Source: RYN-122 sp963761655
GTDB lineage: Bacteria > Actinomycetota > Actinomycetes > Mycobacteriales > SCTD01
NCBI GenBank assembly: GCA_963761655.1
Contig: CAVXHI010000001.1
Location: 1-64,000, forward strand
DNA length: 64,000 nt
Direction of reading: 5' to 3'
Each line of letters opens with the position of its first letter. The first letter of the stretch is position 1. Both the position numbers and the translations under genes were made by a program. Below are positions 23,050 to 31,573 of this stretch, one piece after another. The notes beneath the pieces were generated by a model. It made no database searches. It was given only the letters and a program-made list of their open reading frames with translations, and was not told where the DNA came from.

Positions 23050-24330
23050 TCACCCGTGCGCGGACGGCGTGACGGCCTGCGCCTGCAGCGTCACCAGCAC
23101 CCGGCCGGCGGCGTCGTAGGCGGTGAGCGTGCTGCGCGACTGGTCGCCCGCGTGCAGCGGGTGCACGAGCAGCCGCCCCTCGACCCGCGCGGCCACCCGC
23201 CCGCGCACGGTGAGGACCATGCGGGCGACGCCGGGGCGGGCCAGGACGACGAGCGTCGCGCGGCCGCTGCCGTCGTCGACCCGGAAGCCCTCGACCTGCG
23301 CGACGGTGGAGAAGGCCCGCCAGAGGAAGCGGTCCGGGGTGCGGAGGGCCAGGTAGCGGTCGGTGCCCGCGGTCAGCTCGACGAGGTGGCCCACACCGGG
23401 GACGTCGGCCAGCGGCCCGGCCGCCACCTGCTCCGGCCCGCACCGCGACTGCGCCAGCAGGACGGCGTCGTCGACCAGGTCGGCGGTGACGGTCCCGACG
23501 GTCGGCCACGAGGGGGCACGCGACCGCACGGGGACGGGCACGGCGGACAGGCCGTCGGCGCACGGACCGACGCCGACGCTGTAGCCGGACGCGGTGCGCA
23601 GCGCGAGCCGCCCGACCACCCGCTCCGCGTCGCCCGGCGTGCCCCCCGTGCCGCCGTCCACAGGGAAGGGCCCGGCCAGCCCCTCGAGGAGGGACGCCGG
23701 CTCGAACCCCTGCTGCGGGCCCCGCAGGGGCCTCAGCCGCGCGTCGACGTCGTCCGCGCCCGGCGGCAGCAGCACGTACGTCTGGGGGTCGACCACCGGA
23801 CCCAGGCACGAGGGGCAGGTGTGGGGTCCCGGCAGGACGAGGGCGCCGACCCGGCCGGGCAGCGGCGCGGCCCGGTCGACCTGCCACGCGACCGGGGTCG
23901 AGGCCACGTCGACGACGTCGGCCAGCCACGGGCCGCGGGCGGTCCGCGCGCGGACCAGCGCGACGCGTCCGGCCTCCACCGTCCCCACCCAGACCGGCGA
24001 CACGTGCCCGCGCCGGGCCGGCAGCCGCGCGTCCGCCGCGGCCGTGTCCCAGGCCCGCTCGGCCGCCCGCAGCACGGTCGCGTCCCCGCGCAGGTCGCCG
24101 CGGGCGGGCCACGAGCCCACTCCCGACGCCGGCTCCGACGTCACCCGGTGCGGCAGCAGGACCGCCGTCCCCGCGAGCAGCAGGGCGGCCACCACGACGA
24201 GCGGCACCGCCAGCGCGCGCCGCTGCCGGCGCACCCGGGCCCGCACCCACGCCACGGGGTCGGGCGGCACGTCCGGCGCGAGCCCCCGGAGCACGTCCTG
24301 CAGGCGCGCCTCGACGTCGTCCCTGCTCAT
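23050..24330 (-). CDS. Membrane-anchored protein coupled to a sigma factor (putative anti-sigma)
   Basis: This is a 426-residue protein. An N-terminal cytoplasmic segment (MSRDDVEARLQDVLRGLAPD, then WVRARVRRQRR) precedes one transmembrane helix (ALAVPLVVVAALLLAGTAVLL). A large extracytoplasmic beta-rich domain of about 360 residues has no named fold I recognise; it contains one CPSC pair. Its ATG overlaps the sigma-factor stop (ATGA), the classic arrangement of sigma factor and membrane regulator. Function is inferred from this coupling. Confidence 0.65.
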   Translation of the reverse strand: MSRDDVEARLQDVLRGLAPDVPPDPVAWVRARVRRQRRALAVPLVVVAALLLAGTAVLLPHRVTSEPASGVGSWPARGDLRGDATVLRAAERAWDTAAADARLPARRGHVSPVWVGTVEAGRVALVRARTARGPWLADVVDVASTPVAWQVDRAAPLPGRVGALVLPGPHTCPSCLGPVVDPQTYVLLPPGADDVDARLRPLRGPQQGFEPASLLEGLAGPFPVDGGTGGTPGDAERVVGRLALRTASGYSVGVGPCADGLSAVPVPVRSRAPSWPTVGTVTADLVDDAVLLAQSRCGPEQVAAGPLADVPGVGHLVELTAGTDRYLALRTPDRFLWRAFSTVAQVEGFRVDDGSGRATLVVLARPGVARMVLTVRGRVAARVEGRLLVHPLHAGDQSRSTLTAYDAAGRVLVTLQAQAVTPSAHG

Positions 24331-24815
24331 CGGACCTCCACCGTCTCGGCGTACGTGCGCAGCGACGCCAGCGCCTTGGACGCCTGGCTCTTCACGGTGC
24401 CGACGCTGGTGCCCATGCAGGCCGCGGTCGCCCGCTCGTCGAGCCCCTCGAGGTAGCGCAGGACGAGCACGGCCCGCTGCCGGGGCGGGAGCGTGCCCAG
24501 GGCGCGCCACAGCGCATCGCGGTCGTCGACGTCGCTCGTGCGGTCGGCGGACGCGGTCTCCGGCAGCACGTCGCGCACCGCCTCGCGCCGCAGCAGCCGG
24601 GTCCACCGGTTCAGGTGCGCGTTGAGGACCGCCCGTCGGACGTAGGCGTCGGGGTCGTCGCCGATGCGGCCCCAGTGCCGGTAGGCGCGGGCCAGCGCTC
24701 CCTGCACGAGGTCCTCGGCGGTCGCGTGGTCGCCGCACAGGGCGAGGGCGTAGCGCAGCAGCGCGGGCGTGCGCTCCCGCACGTACGTCTCGACGCTGTC
24801 CACGTCCTCACTCAC
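24327..24815 (-). CDS. SigE-family RNA polymerase sigma factor (ECF type)
   Basis: This 162-residue sigma factor has region 2 (CGDHATAEDLVQGALARAYR, then YVRRAVLNAHLNRWTRLL) and region 4 (LPPRQRAVLVLRYLEGLDER, then GTSVGTVKSQASKALASLR). GTG 24815 is preferred because the family starts shortly before SVETYVRERTPALLRYAL. It is followed by, and overlaps, the membrane partner at 23050. Its start overlaps the end of the acetyltransferase gene by 8 nt, so it may be read from the same transcript. The signal it responds to is not evident. Confidence 0.88.
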   Translation of the reverse strand: MSEDVDSVETYVRERTPALLRYALALCGDHATAEDLVQGALARAYRHWGRIGDDPDAYVRRAVLNAHLNRWTRLLRREAVRDVLPETASADRTSDVDDRDALWRALGTLPPRQRAVLVLRYLEGLDERATAACMGTSVGTVKSQASKALASLRTYAETVEVR

Positions 24816-25377
24816 CCCGCGGAGGCCCCGCAGGTTGCCAGGCCCGCTTGACGGACGCCTTGGGCCCGGCGACCAGCGTCTGCGCGGGCACGTCGTCGGC
24901 CACCACCGCACCGGCCGCGACGACGGCGTCGCGGCCGATCGTCACGCCGGGCAGGATCGTCGCGCCGGCCCCGATCCACACGTTCTCCCCCACGGCGATC
25001 GGCTCGCCGGTGAGGAACAGCCTGCGCTCCGCGGGGTCGACCGGGTGGCCACTGGTGATGAAGGTGACCTTCGGCCCGATCATCGTGCGGCTGCCGATCC
25101 GGATGCCGGCCTGGTCCAGGAACGTGCAGCCCTGGTTCACGAACACCTGCTCGCCGAGCTCGAGGTGCAGGCCGCAGTCGGTGAAGAAGGGCGGGTAGAC
25201 GGTGAGGCCGGGCGGCAGCGGCCGTCCCAGCACCTGCTCGAGCAGGGCGGCGCGGCCCTCCTCGTCCTCGAACGGCAGCGCGTTCAGCCGGGAGGTCAAC
25301 GCCGTCACCTCGAGCACGCGGGCGTGCATGGCGGTGAACTCAGGGCTGTGGATGCGCAGGAAGCGCTCACCGGACAC
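24808..25377 (-). CDS. Hexapeptide-repeat O-acetyltransferase (maltose/galactoside acetyltransferase group)
   Basis: This is a 189-residue left-handed beta-helix enzyme that transfers acetyl from acetyl-CoA to a sugar-like hydroxyl. The N-terminal cap RFLRIHSPEFTAMHARVLEV is followed by hexapeptide repeats in FVNQGCTFLDQAGIRIGSRT and VGENVWIGAGATILPGVTIG. The catalytic His is in TFITSGHPVDPAERR. GTG 25377 gives the family length; longer frames add a Pro-rich leader. It lies directly upstream of the sigma-factor gene. Confidence 0.87.
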   Translation of the reverse strand: MSGERFLRIHSPEFTAMHARVLEVTALTSRLNALPFEDEEGRAALLEQVLGRPLPPGLTVYPPFFTDCGLHLELGEQVFVNQGCTFLDQAGIRIGSRTMIGPKVTFITSGHPVDPAERRLFLTGEPIAVGENVWIGAGATILPGVTIGRDAVVAAGAVVADDVPAQTLVAGPKASVKRAWQPAGPPRGE

Positions 25378-25505
25378 CCGCCGACTCTGTCGCACTGGCC
25401 CGTCGGGAGGGGGCCGACTGGTCGGTCTGGACCCTCCTGCTCCCGGGAGGCCCGCCACCGGCCCCCGGCAGCCGATGCAGGGAGGACCCCCTCGAGAGGC
25501 CCCCT

Positions 25506-25973
25506 GTGCGCCGCACCCTGCCCGTCGTCCTGGCCTGCCTGGCCGTCCTCGCTGCGGGGGCGGGCCCGTCCGTCGCGGCCGCCCCCGCGCCCGGCTACGC
25601 GCCGGTCGGGACCTGGAAGCTGCTCGCCCTCGTCAACGACCACCGTCGCGCACTCGGGCTCAGGGCCCTCGCCGTCGACCCCGTCCTCGCCGCCCAGGCG
25701 CGCGCCTGGACCGAGCGGATGGCCGCCACCCGGACGCTGTCCCACCACGACGCGCTGTTCGTCGCCCCGCTCCGCAGCAGCCTGCGCATGAGCGTCCTGG
25801 GCGAGAACGTCGGCTGGAACCACACCGTCCAGGCGCAGCACGCCGCCCTGCTCGCCAGCCCGCACCACCGGGCGAACATCGAGGACAGGCGCTTCACCCG
25901 GGCCGGCTTCGCCGTGGTGCGCGGGGCAGACGGGCGGCTGTGGGCGACCGAGGACTTCGGGGCGCCCCGCTAG
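25506..25973 (+). CDS. Secreted CAP-domain (SCP/PR1-like) protein
   Basis: This is a 155-residue protein with a Sec signal peptide (residues 1-25, LPVVLACLAVLAAGAGPSVA) and one CAP domain. Domain features are LLALVNDHRRALGLRAL, a His in TLSHHDALFV, the GENVGWN motif, and HRANIEDRRFTRAGFAVV near the end. Bacterial CAP proteins are extracellular; their activity is mostly unknown. The frame uses GTG at 25506. The 3' end overlaps the convergent FAD-dependent gene by 4 nt. Confidence 0.87.
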   Translation: MRRTLPVVLACLAVLAAGAGPSVAAAPAPGYAPVGTWKLLALVNDHRRALGLRALAVDPVLAAQARAWTERMAATRTLSHHDALFVAPLRSSLRMSVLGENVGWNHTVQAQHAALLASPHHRANIEDRRFTRAGFAVVRGADGRLWATEDFGAPR

Positions 25974-27331
25974 ACGGAGGGCAGCAGGACCCCGGGGTTG
26001 AGCAGGCCGGCCGGGTCGAGCGCCGCCTTGACCGCGCGCATGGCCGCGACCTCCACCGGCGTCCGCGACAGCCCCAGGTACGCCGCCTTGCTGCGCCCGA
26101 CGCCGTGCTCGGAGGAGATGGACCCCTGCGAGGCCGCGACCCGCTCGAGCACCACCTTGGTGACGGCGTCGTACTCGGCTTCCGCACCGAGCACGTTCAC
26201 GTGCAGGTTGCCCTCGTTGAGGTGCCCGAACAGGACCGGGCGGGCGTCGGGGGCGACCGCCGCGACGACGCCGGGGAGGTCCTCGACGAACCGCGTCAGC
26301 TCACCGAGCGGCAGGCAGACGTCGAGCTTCACGGGCACGCCCGCCGCGCTGATCGACTCGGTGTGCTTCTCGCGGTAGTCCCACAGCTGCCGGCGCCCCG
26401 GGGCGTCCTTGGCCACCGTGGCGTCGAGCATCCCGTCGACCTCGGACAGCGCCTCGACGAGGGCGTCCGTCGGGTCGGTGCGCCCCGCGACCTCGACCAG
26501 CAGGTACGCCGGGTGGGGCTGGTCGAACGGCCGGCCGAGCCCGGTGTGGCCCATGACGAGGGACAGCCCGTCCTCGTAGACGACCTCGGCCGCGGCGATG
26601 TCGGGCAGGGCCGCCTTGAGCTGCTGCAGCACCAGCAGCGCCGACGCCGTGCCGTCGACGGCCACGAGGGCGACCGCCCGCTCGCGCAGCTGCGGCACGA
26701 GCTTCAGCCGCAGGCGGGTGATGACGCCGAGGGTCCCCTCGCTGCCGACGAGCAGCTGCCCGAGGTCGTAGCCGGTCTGGTCCTTGGCGAGGCCGCCGAG
26801 CCGGGAGAGCACCGACCCGTCGGCGAGCACCGCCTCGACGCCGGCGACCTGGGCGGCCATCGAGCCGTAGCGGAGCACCCGGATGCCGCCCGCGTTGGTG
26901 GCGGCCAGACCGCCGACGGTGGCGCTGTCGCGGGCCGCGAGGTCGACGCCGAAGTCGAGCCCGGCCGCCTTGGCGTGCGCCTGGAGGTCGGCCAGCGGGA
27001 CGCCGGCGCCGACCGTGACCTGCTGCGCCGGGAGGTCGACGTCGCCGAGGTCGGTGAGCCGGCGCAGCGACAGCAGCACCTCGCCGCCGGCCGGGACCGC
27101 CGCCCCGACGAGGCCGGTGTTGCCGCCCTGCAGGACGACCGCCGCGCCGTGCCGCCCGCACGCCTGCACGACCGCGGCGACCTCCTCGGTCGAGGCGGGC
27201 CGGACCACGGCGAGCGACGTGCCGGTGAAGCGCCGGGTCCAGTCGGTCTCGTACGAGCCGCGGAGGTCGTCGTCGGTGAGGACGTGCTCCGGTCCGACGG
27301 CGGCGCGCAGGTCCTCGAGGAGGGCGCTCAC
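25970..27331 (-). CDS. FAD-linked D-2-hydroxyacid dehydrogenase (GlcD/D-2-hydroxyglutarate dehydrogenase family)
   Basis: This 453-residue flavoenzyme oxidises a D-2-hydroxy acid. The PCMH-type FAD domain (about residues 35-215) contains VVLQGGNTGLVGAAVPAGGE and AATNAGGIRVLRYGSMAA. The FAD-oxidase C-terminal domain has the metal and substrate His in FGHLNEGNLHVNV and ISSEHGVGRSKAAYLGL. Its start overlaps the serA stop (GTGA), so the two are co-translated. That context favours D-2-hydroxyglutarate as substrate, since SerA can produce it; glycolate or D-lactate remain possible. Confidence 0.87.
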   Translation of the reverse strand: MSALLEDLRAAVGPEHVLTDDDLRGSYETDWTRRFTGTSLAVVRPASTEEVAAVVQACGRHGAAVVLQGGNTGLVGAAVPAGGEVLLSLRRLTDLGDVDLPAQQVTVGAGVPLADLQAHAKAAGLDFGVDLAARDSATVGGLAATNAGGIRVLRYGSMAAQVAGVEAVLADGSVLSRLGGLAKDQTGYDLGQLLVGSEGTLGVITRLRLKLVPQLRERAVALVAVDGTASALLVLQQLKAALPDIAAAEVVYEDGLSLVMGHTGLGRPFDQPHPAYLLVEVAGRTDPTDALVEALSEVDGMLDATVAKDAPGRRQLWDYREKHTESISAAGVPVKLDVCLPLGELTRFVEDLPGVVAAVAPDARPVLFGHLNEGNLHVNVLGAEAEYDAVTKVVLERVAASQGSISSEHGVGRSKAAYLGLSRTPVEVAAMRAVKAALDPAGLLNPGVLLPSV

Positions 27332-28530
27332 GCGATCTGCAGGCGGAGCGTGGTCGGGAGGGCCTCGAGCGCCTTCACGGCGTCGTCGGGCAGGGGGGAG
27401 CTGATGTCGACGACGACGTAGCCGACGTCGCCCCGGGTCGAGAGCAGCTCGGCCTCGACGTTGACGCCGTGCTCGGCCAGCAGCGCGTTGACCGCACCGA
27501 GCACGCCGGGGGTGTTGGTGTGGAGCAGCAGGATCCGGCAGCAGCCCTCCTGGCGCGGCAGCGAGACCGGCGGCAGGTTGACGCTCAGGGAGGTGTCGCC
27601 CTCGGCCGCGAACGTACGGAGCTTGCCGGCCACGAAGTTGCCGATGTCCTGCTGCGCCTCCTCGGTGGAGCCGCCGACGTGCGGGGTGAGGATGACGTTG
27701 GGCAGGCCGCGGAGGTCCGAGACGAACTCCTCGTCCTTGCTCTTCGGCTCGGTCGGGAAGACGTCGATCGCGGCCCCGGCGAGGTGCCCGCTCTCGAGGT
27801 GCCGGCGCAGGGCGGCCTGGTCCAGGACGAACCCGCGGGACAGGTTGAGGAACAGCGACCCGGGGCGCATGTGCGCGAGCTGGGCCTCCCCGAAGATGAG
27901 GTTGTTCGTCGGGCGGCCGTCGACGTGCAGCGAGACGACGTCGACCGTCTCGAGCAGCTCCTCCATCGTCCCGCAGCGGCGGGCGTTGCCGAGGGCCAGC
28001 CGGTCGGCGGTGTCGTAGAAGGAGACCGACATGCCCATGGCCTCGGCCAGGACCGACAGCTGCGTGCCGATGTTGCCGTAGCCGACGATGCCGAGCTTCC
28101 GGCCGCGGACCTCGTGGCTGCCGGTCGCGGACTTGTCCCAGACGCCGGCGTGCATGGCGACGCTCTTGTCGGTGAGCCGGCGGGTCAGGGCGACGATCTC
28201 CCCGATGGCGAGCTCGACGACGCTGCGCGTGTTGGAGAACGGCGCGTTGAACACCGCGACGCCGGCCCGGGTCGCGGCGGCGAGGTCGATCTGGTTCGTG
28301 CCGATGCAGAACGCCCCGACCGCCTTGAGCCTCGGGGCGGCCGCGAGCGCCCGGGCGGTGAGCTGGGTGGTGCTGCGCAGGCCGAGCAGCTCGACGTCGG
28401 CGATCCGCTCGACCAGCTCGTCCTCACCGAGGGCGGCGGTCAGCAGCTCGACCTCGTAGCCCGCGGCCTGCAGGATCGCCACCGCGTCCGGGTGGATGTT
28501 CTCCAGGAGCAGGGCACGGGGGCGGGTCAC
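27328..28530 (-). CDS. serA: D-3-phosphoglycerate dehydrogenase
   Basis: SerA catalyses the first step of serine synthesis, oxidising 3-phosphoglycerate with NAD+. The 400-residue form matches the short E. coli-type enzyme. The substrate-binding loop FCIGTNQIDL and NAPFSNTRSVVELAIGEIV lead to the NAD-binding GIVGYGNIGTQLSVLAEAMG, catalytic Arg in LNLSRGFVLD and His in VILTPHVGGSTEEAQQDIG. A C-terminal ACT domain (RILLLHTNTPGVLGAVNALL) allows serine feedback. GTG 28530 begins just before the first strand. The gene overlaps the downstream flavoenzyme by 4 nt. Confidence 0.93.
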   Translation of the reverse strand: MTRPRALLLENIHPDAVAILQAAGYEVELLTAALGEDELVERIADVELLGLRSTTQLTARALAAAPRLKAVGAFCIGTNQIDLAAATRAGVAVFNAPFSNTRSVVELAIGEIVALTRRLTDKSVAMHAGVWDKSATGSHEVRGRKLGIVGYGNIGTQLSVLAEAMGMSVSFYDTADRLALGNARRCGTMEELLETVDVVSLHVDGRPTNNLIFGEAQLAHMRPGSLFLNLSRGFVLDQAALRRHLESGHLAGAAIDVFPTEPKSKDEEFVSDLRGLPNVILTPHVGGSTEEAQQDIGNFVAGKLRTFAAEGDTSLSVNLPPVSLPRQEGCCRILLLHTNTPGVLGAVNALLAEHGVNVEAELLSTRGDVGYVVVDISSPLPDDAVKALEALPTTLRLQIA

Positions 28531-28541
28531 GCTCGCCGATC

Positions 28542-29531
28542 CTACCGGTGGGCCCCGATCCACTCGTCCATCTCGGCCCAGGTGCGGAACAGCCAGTCGA
28601 CCTGCTCCTGGCGCTCGCGCGGCACGTCCGCGGCGGCCACGAACTGCCACCGGAGGCGGACCGGCGTCGTCAGCGGGAGCGCCCGCCAGAGCGCCCGCGG
28701 GTCGTCGAGGTCGTCCAGCCCGGCGTGGGCGACGAAGACGACGTCGGCGTGCGGCGCGGCCCCGAGCGCGGCCCGCACCCCGCCCGGCCGCGGCGGGAGC
28801 ACGTTGCGCAGGGCCTCGGCCCGGGTGGCGGCGTCGTGCAGGCCCTTGCGCCGCAGCCCGGCGATCGCCCGGAGGCGGCGTCCGGGGGAGAAGTTCCCGC
28901 CCTCCGGGAAAAGCAGCAGCGCGTCCTCCGTGCCCAGCCCGTGGGCGGCGTCGGCGACGAGCTGCTCGGTGTCGCCGCCCGGCGGCAGGAACGCGCTGGG
29001 CAGCCGGCCGAGGTAGAGGTCGACGAGCGGGTCGAGCCGCAGGAGGTCCTTGAGGACGATCCGGGGGCGGCGCAGGTGGTCGCGGTCGAGCAGGGTGCGC
29101 ACCAGCAGCAGCGAGTCGCCCGGGCCGGCGTGCCTGCTCAGGACCAGCATCGCGTTGGTCGAGCCGGGCACGCCGTCGTCCAGCGGCGACCAGCCGAGCT
29201 CGTCGGTGACCAGCCGGAGCCCGGCGAGGAGCTCGGCGAAGCGGACGGCCTCGTCGAACAGCGCCCGCAGCACGACGTAGTGCAGGTGCTGGTCCCGACC
29301 GCGTCCGACCAGCCAGAGCGCACCCGCGAGGACGACCCCCTGCACCTCGAGCACCACGAGGACCACGGCGTAGGCGAGCACCCGCAGGCCGCGCGTCCGC
29401 ACGGACGGCAGCAGGGCGGCGAGCAGCGCCAGCGGGACGGTCAGCGGCAGCGTGGAGACCACCAGCAGCGCGACGACGGCGAGCACGACGAGCTGCAGCG
29501 GCCGGCGGACGACCTTCGGCGGGAGCCTCAC
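28542..29531 (-). CDS. PlsC-type acyltransferase (1-acylglycerol-3-phosphate acyltransferase-like)
   Basis: This 329-residue membrane-associated acyltransferase opens with two hydrophobic helices (LQLVVLAVVALLVVSTLPLT and VLAYAVVLVVLEVQGVVLAG). The catalytic H-X4-D motif is present as HAGPGD in VLSRHAGPGDSLLLVRTLL, and block III as LLLFPEGGNFSPGRRL. Substrates may be lysophosphatidic acid or another lipid acceptor. Its GTG start overlaps the patatin-like gene's stop (GTGA), so a lipid-remodelling pair, lipase then acyltransferase, is suggested. Confidence 0.85.
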   Translation of the reverse strand: MRLPPKVVRRPLQLVVLAVVALLVVSTLPLTVPLALLAALLPSVRTRGLRVLAYAVVLVVLEVQGVVLAGALWLVGRGRDQHLHYVVLRALFDEAVRFAELLAGLRLVTDELGWSPLDDGVPGSTNAMLVLSRHAGPGDSLLLVRTLLDRDHLRRPRIVLKDLLRLDPLVDLYLGRLPSAFLPPGGDTEQLVADAAHGLGTEDALLLFPEGGNFSPGRRLRAIAGLRRKGLHDAATRAEALRNVLPPRPGGVRAALGAAPHADVVFVAHAGLDDLDDPRALWRALPLTTPVRLRWQFVAAADVPRERQEQVDWLFRTWAEMDEWIGAHR

Positions 29532-30334
29532 GACAGGTACGCGCGCGAGGCCTCGTAGGCCGCCTGCACCCGGACGCCGACCCGGGCGGTGTCGCGGTAG
29601 CGCAGGTCCTCGCGGGTGGTCGGCGGGGCGTCCCCCGTGGGCAGGACGTGCGCCACGACGCCGGCGGGCAGGGAGGCCATGTCGGCGGCGAACCGGTGCC
29701 GACGGGCGACCTCGAAGGCCACGGTCGCCACCTGCCAGGGACGGCGCGGCGCGACCAGCGGTCGCTCGATCCGGCCGACCTGCAGGACGTACACGGTGTC
29801 GGCGCCGAGCTCGACGGCCCGCCCGACCGGGATGGAGTGGACGAGCCCGCCGTCGAGGAAGTGCTCGCCGTCGACCTCGACAGGGGGGAGCAGCCCCGGC
29901 ACGGCGCACGACGCGACGACGGCCGGCACGAGCGGACCGGCCGTGAACCAGTGCTCGGATGCGCGCTCGACGCACGCCGCGACGCACTGGAACGGCACCG
30001 GCAGGTCCTCGAAGGACGCGGGCAGCTCGCCGGCCAGCAGGTCGGTCAGGGGCGCCGCGCTGTGCAGGGCCGTGCCGGTGCGCCAGGCGGTCCTGGCCCG
30101 GGACAGCAGCGTCCCGCCGAAGACCTCACCGCCGGACAGCTCGCTCCACAGCCGCCCGAGCCGCTCCACGCCCTCGAGGGTCGGGTCGGCGGCGAGGGCC
30201 GCCCCGTTCACGGCGCCGACCGAGGTCCCGACGACGACGTCGGGGACCACCCCGGCCTCGAGCAGGGCGCGGAGCATCCCCACCTCGACGGCCCCCAGGA
30301 CACCGCCCCCACCCAGGACGAACGCGGTCGACAT
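29528..30334 (-). CDS. Patatin-like phospholipase
   Basis: This 268-residue serine lipase uses a Ser-Asp dyad. The oxyanion loop is STAFVLGGGGVLGAVEVGM, the nucleophile elbow is VVVGTSVGAVNG, and the catalytic Asp is in EHFLDGGLVHSIPVG. The length fits RssA/YlbK-like bacterial patatins. It overlaps the acyltransferase gene downstream by 4 nt, suggesting release and re-esterification of fatty acids. ATG 30334 faces the divergent MFS gene across a 19-bp gap. Confidence 0.9.
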   Translation of the reverse strand: MSTAFVLGGGGVLGAVEVGMLRALLEAGVVPDVVVGTSVGAVNGAALAADPTLEGVERLGRLWSELSGGEVFGGTLLSRARTAWRTGTALHSAAPLTDLLAGELPASFEDLPVPFQCVAACVERASEHWFTAGPLVPAVVASCAVPGLLPPVEVDGEHFLDGGLVHSIPVGRAVELGADTVYVLQVGRIERPLVAPRRPWQVATVAFEVARRHRFAADMASLPAGVVAHVLPTGDAPPTTREDLRYRDTARVGVRVQAAYEASRAYLS

Positions 30335-30353
30335 GCGACCTAGCCTCCCCGTC

Positions 30354-31556
30354 GTGAGCCTGTTGACCCGCTACGACGCCCTGCTGCGGGGCACGGGTGC
30401 GGGGCCGGCCCTCACGGCGAGCCTGCTCGGGCGGATGTCGCTCGGCACGACCGGGCTGGCCCTGCTCCTCCTGGTGCGGGCGAGCAGCGGCTCCTACGCC
30501 GCGGCCGGGGCGGTCGCCGCCGCCTACGCGGTCGCGTTCGCCGCCTTCGCCCCCGCCCGGGCGCGCAGCGCGGACCGTCGCGGGCCGCGACCGGTGCTGG
30601 TCGCCTGCTCGCTGCTCCACCCGCTGGTGCTGGTCGGGCTCGTGCTGCTCCGGGACGCCCCCGTGCCGGTCCTGCTCCTGTCGGCCGTCGCCGCGGGCGC
30701 GACCGTCCCGCCGCTGGGCGGCGTCATGCGCGCCCTGTGGGCGACCCTCGCCGACGCCGACCCGCGGGTCGACCTCGCGACGGCGTACTCGCTCGAGTCC
30801 GTGCTCATCGAGATCTGCTTCGTCGGCGGACCGCTGCTCGTGGCCGCCCTGCAGTCCTTCGGTCCCCCCGCGGCGGTCCTCGCGGCCGCGGTCCTCGTCC
30901 TGGTCGGCGGCCTGGGGCTGGCGGCCTCTCCGGCGGTCGGCCGGGTCGTGCCCCACCCGACGGCGGTCCGGGGTCGGGGCGGACCGCTGCGGTCGCCCGG
31001 CGTCCGGGCGCTGCTCGGCACGGTCTTCGCCATGGGCGCCGGCTTCGGCTGCCTCGACGTCGCGGTGGTCGCCTTCGCCGAGGACCACAGCGGCAGCCGC
31101 TCCACCGGGGCGGTGCTGCTGGCGGTGTGGAGCGCCGGGTCGATCCTCGGCGGGCTCGTCTACGGCGCGGTGCACTCCGACCGGCCGCACGCCCGGCAGC
31201 TGCCCTGGCTGGTCGGCGCCCTCGGGGTCGGCTCCGCCCTGCCGGTGCTGGCTCCCGGGACGGTCAGCATGGGCGTCCTGCTGGTGCTCTACGGCAGCAC
31301 GATCGCCCCGTACAGCGCCTGCAGCTCGGTGCTCCTCGGCCGGGCGGCCCCCGCCGGGACGCTGACGGAGGCGTTCGCCTGGAGCAGCTCGGCGATCTTC
31401 GGGGGCGCCGCACTCGGCAACGTCGTCTCCGGCTCCGTCGTCGAGCACGGCGGGGTCCGGCTGGCCCTCGCCCTGCCCGCGGTCACCGGACTGCTCGGGG
31501 TGCTGGCCACGCTGTCCGCGCGGCACGCCCTCGCGTCCCCCGCCAGGACCGTCTAG
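30354..31556 (+). CDS. Major facilitator superfamily transporter
   Basis: This is a 400-residue permease starting at GTG 30354 with about 12 hydrophobic segments. Typical stretches are SLLGRMSLGTTGLALLLLV, the loop RARSADRRGPRPVLVACSLL after helix 2, and SGSVVEHGGVRLALALP near the end. The substrate is unknown. It is transcribed divergently from the patatin gene. Long in-frame sequence upstream belongs to the opposite strand and is not part of the protein. Confidence 0.88.
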   Translation: MSLLTRYDALLRGTGAGPALTASLLGRMSLGTTGLALLLLVRASSGSYAAAGAVAAAYAVAFAAFAPARARSADRRGPRPVLVACSLLHPLVLVGLVLLRDAPVPVLLLSAVAAGATVPPLGGVMRALWATLADADPRVDLATAYSLESVLIEICFVGGPLLVAALQSFGPPAAVLAAAVLVLVGGLGLAASPAVGRVVPHPTAVRGRGGPLRSPGVRALLGTVFAMGAGFGCLDVAVVAFAEDHSGSRSTGAVLLAVWSAGSILGGLVYGAVHSDRPHARQLPWLVGALGVGSALPVLAPGTVSMGVLLVLYGSTIAPYSACSSVLLGRAAPAGTLTEAFAWSSSAIFGGAALGNVVSGSVVEHGGVRLALALPAVTGLLGVLATLSARHALASPARTV

Positions 31557-31573
31557 ATCGTCAGTATGGCGCG

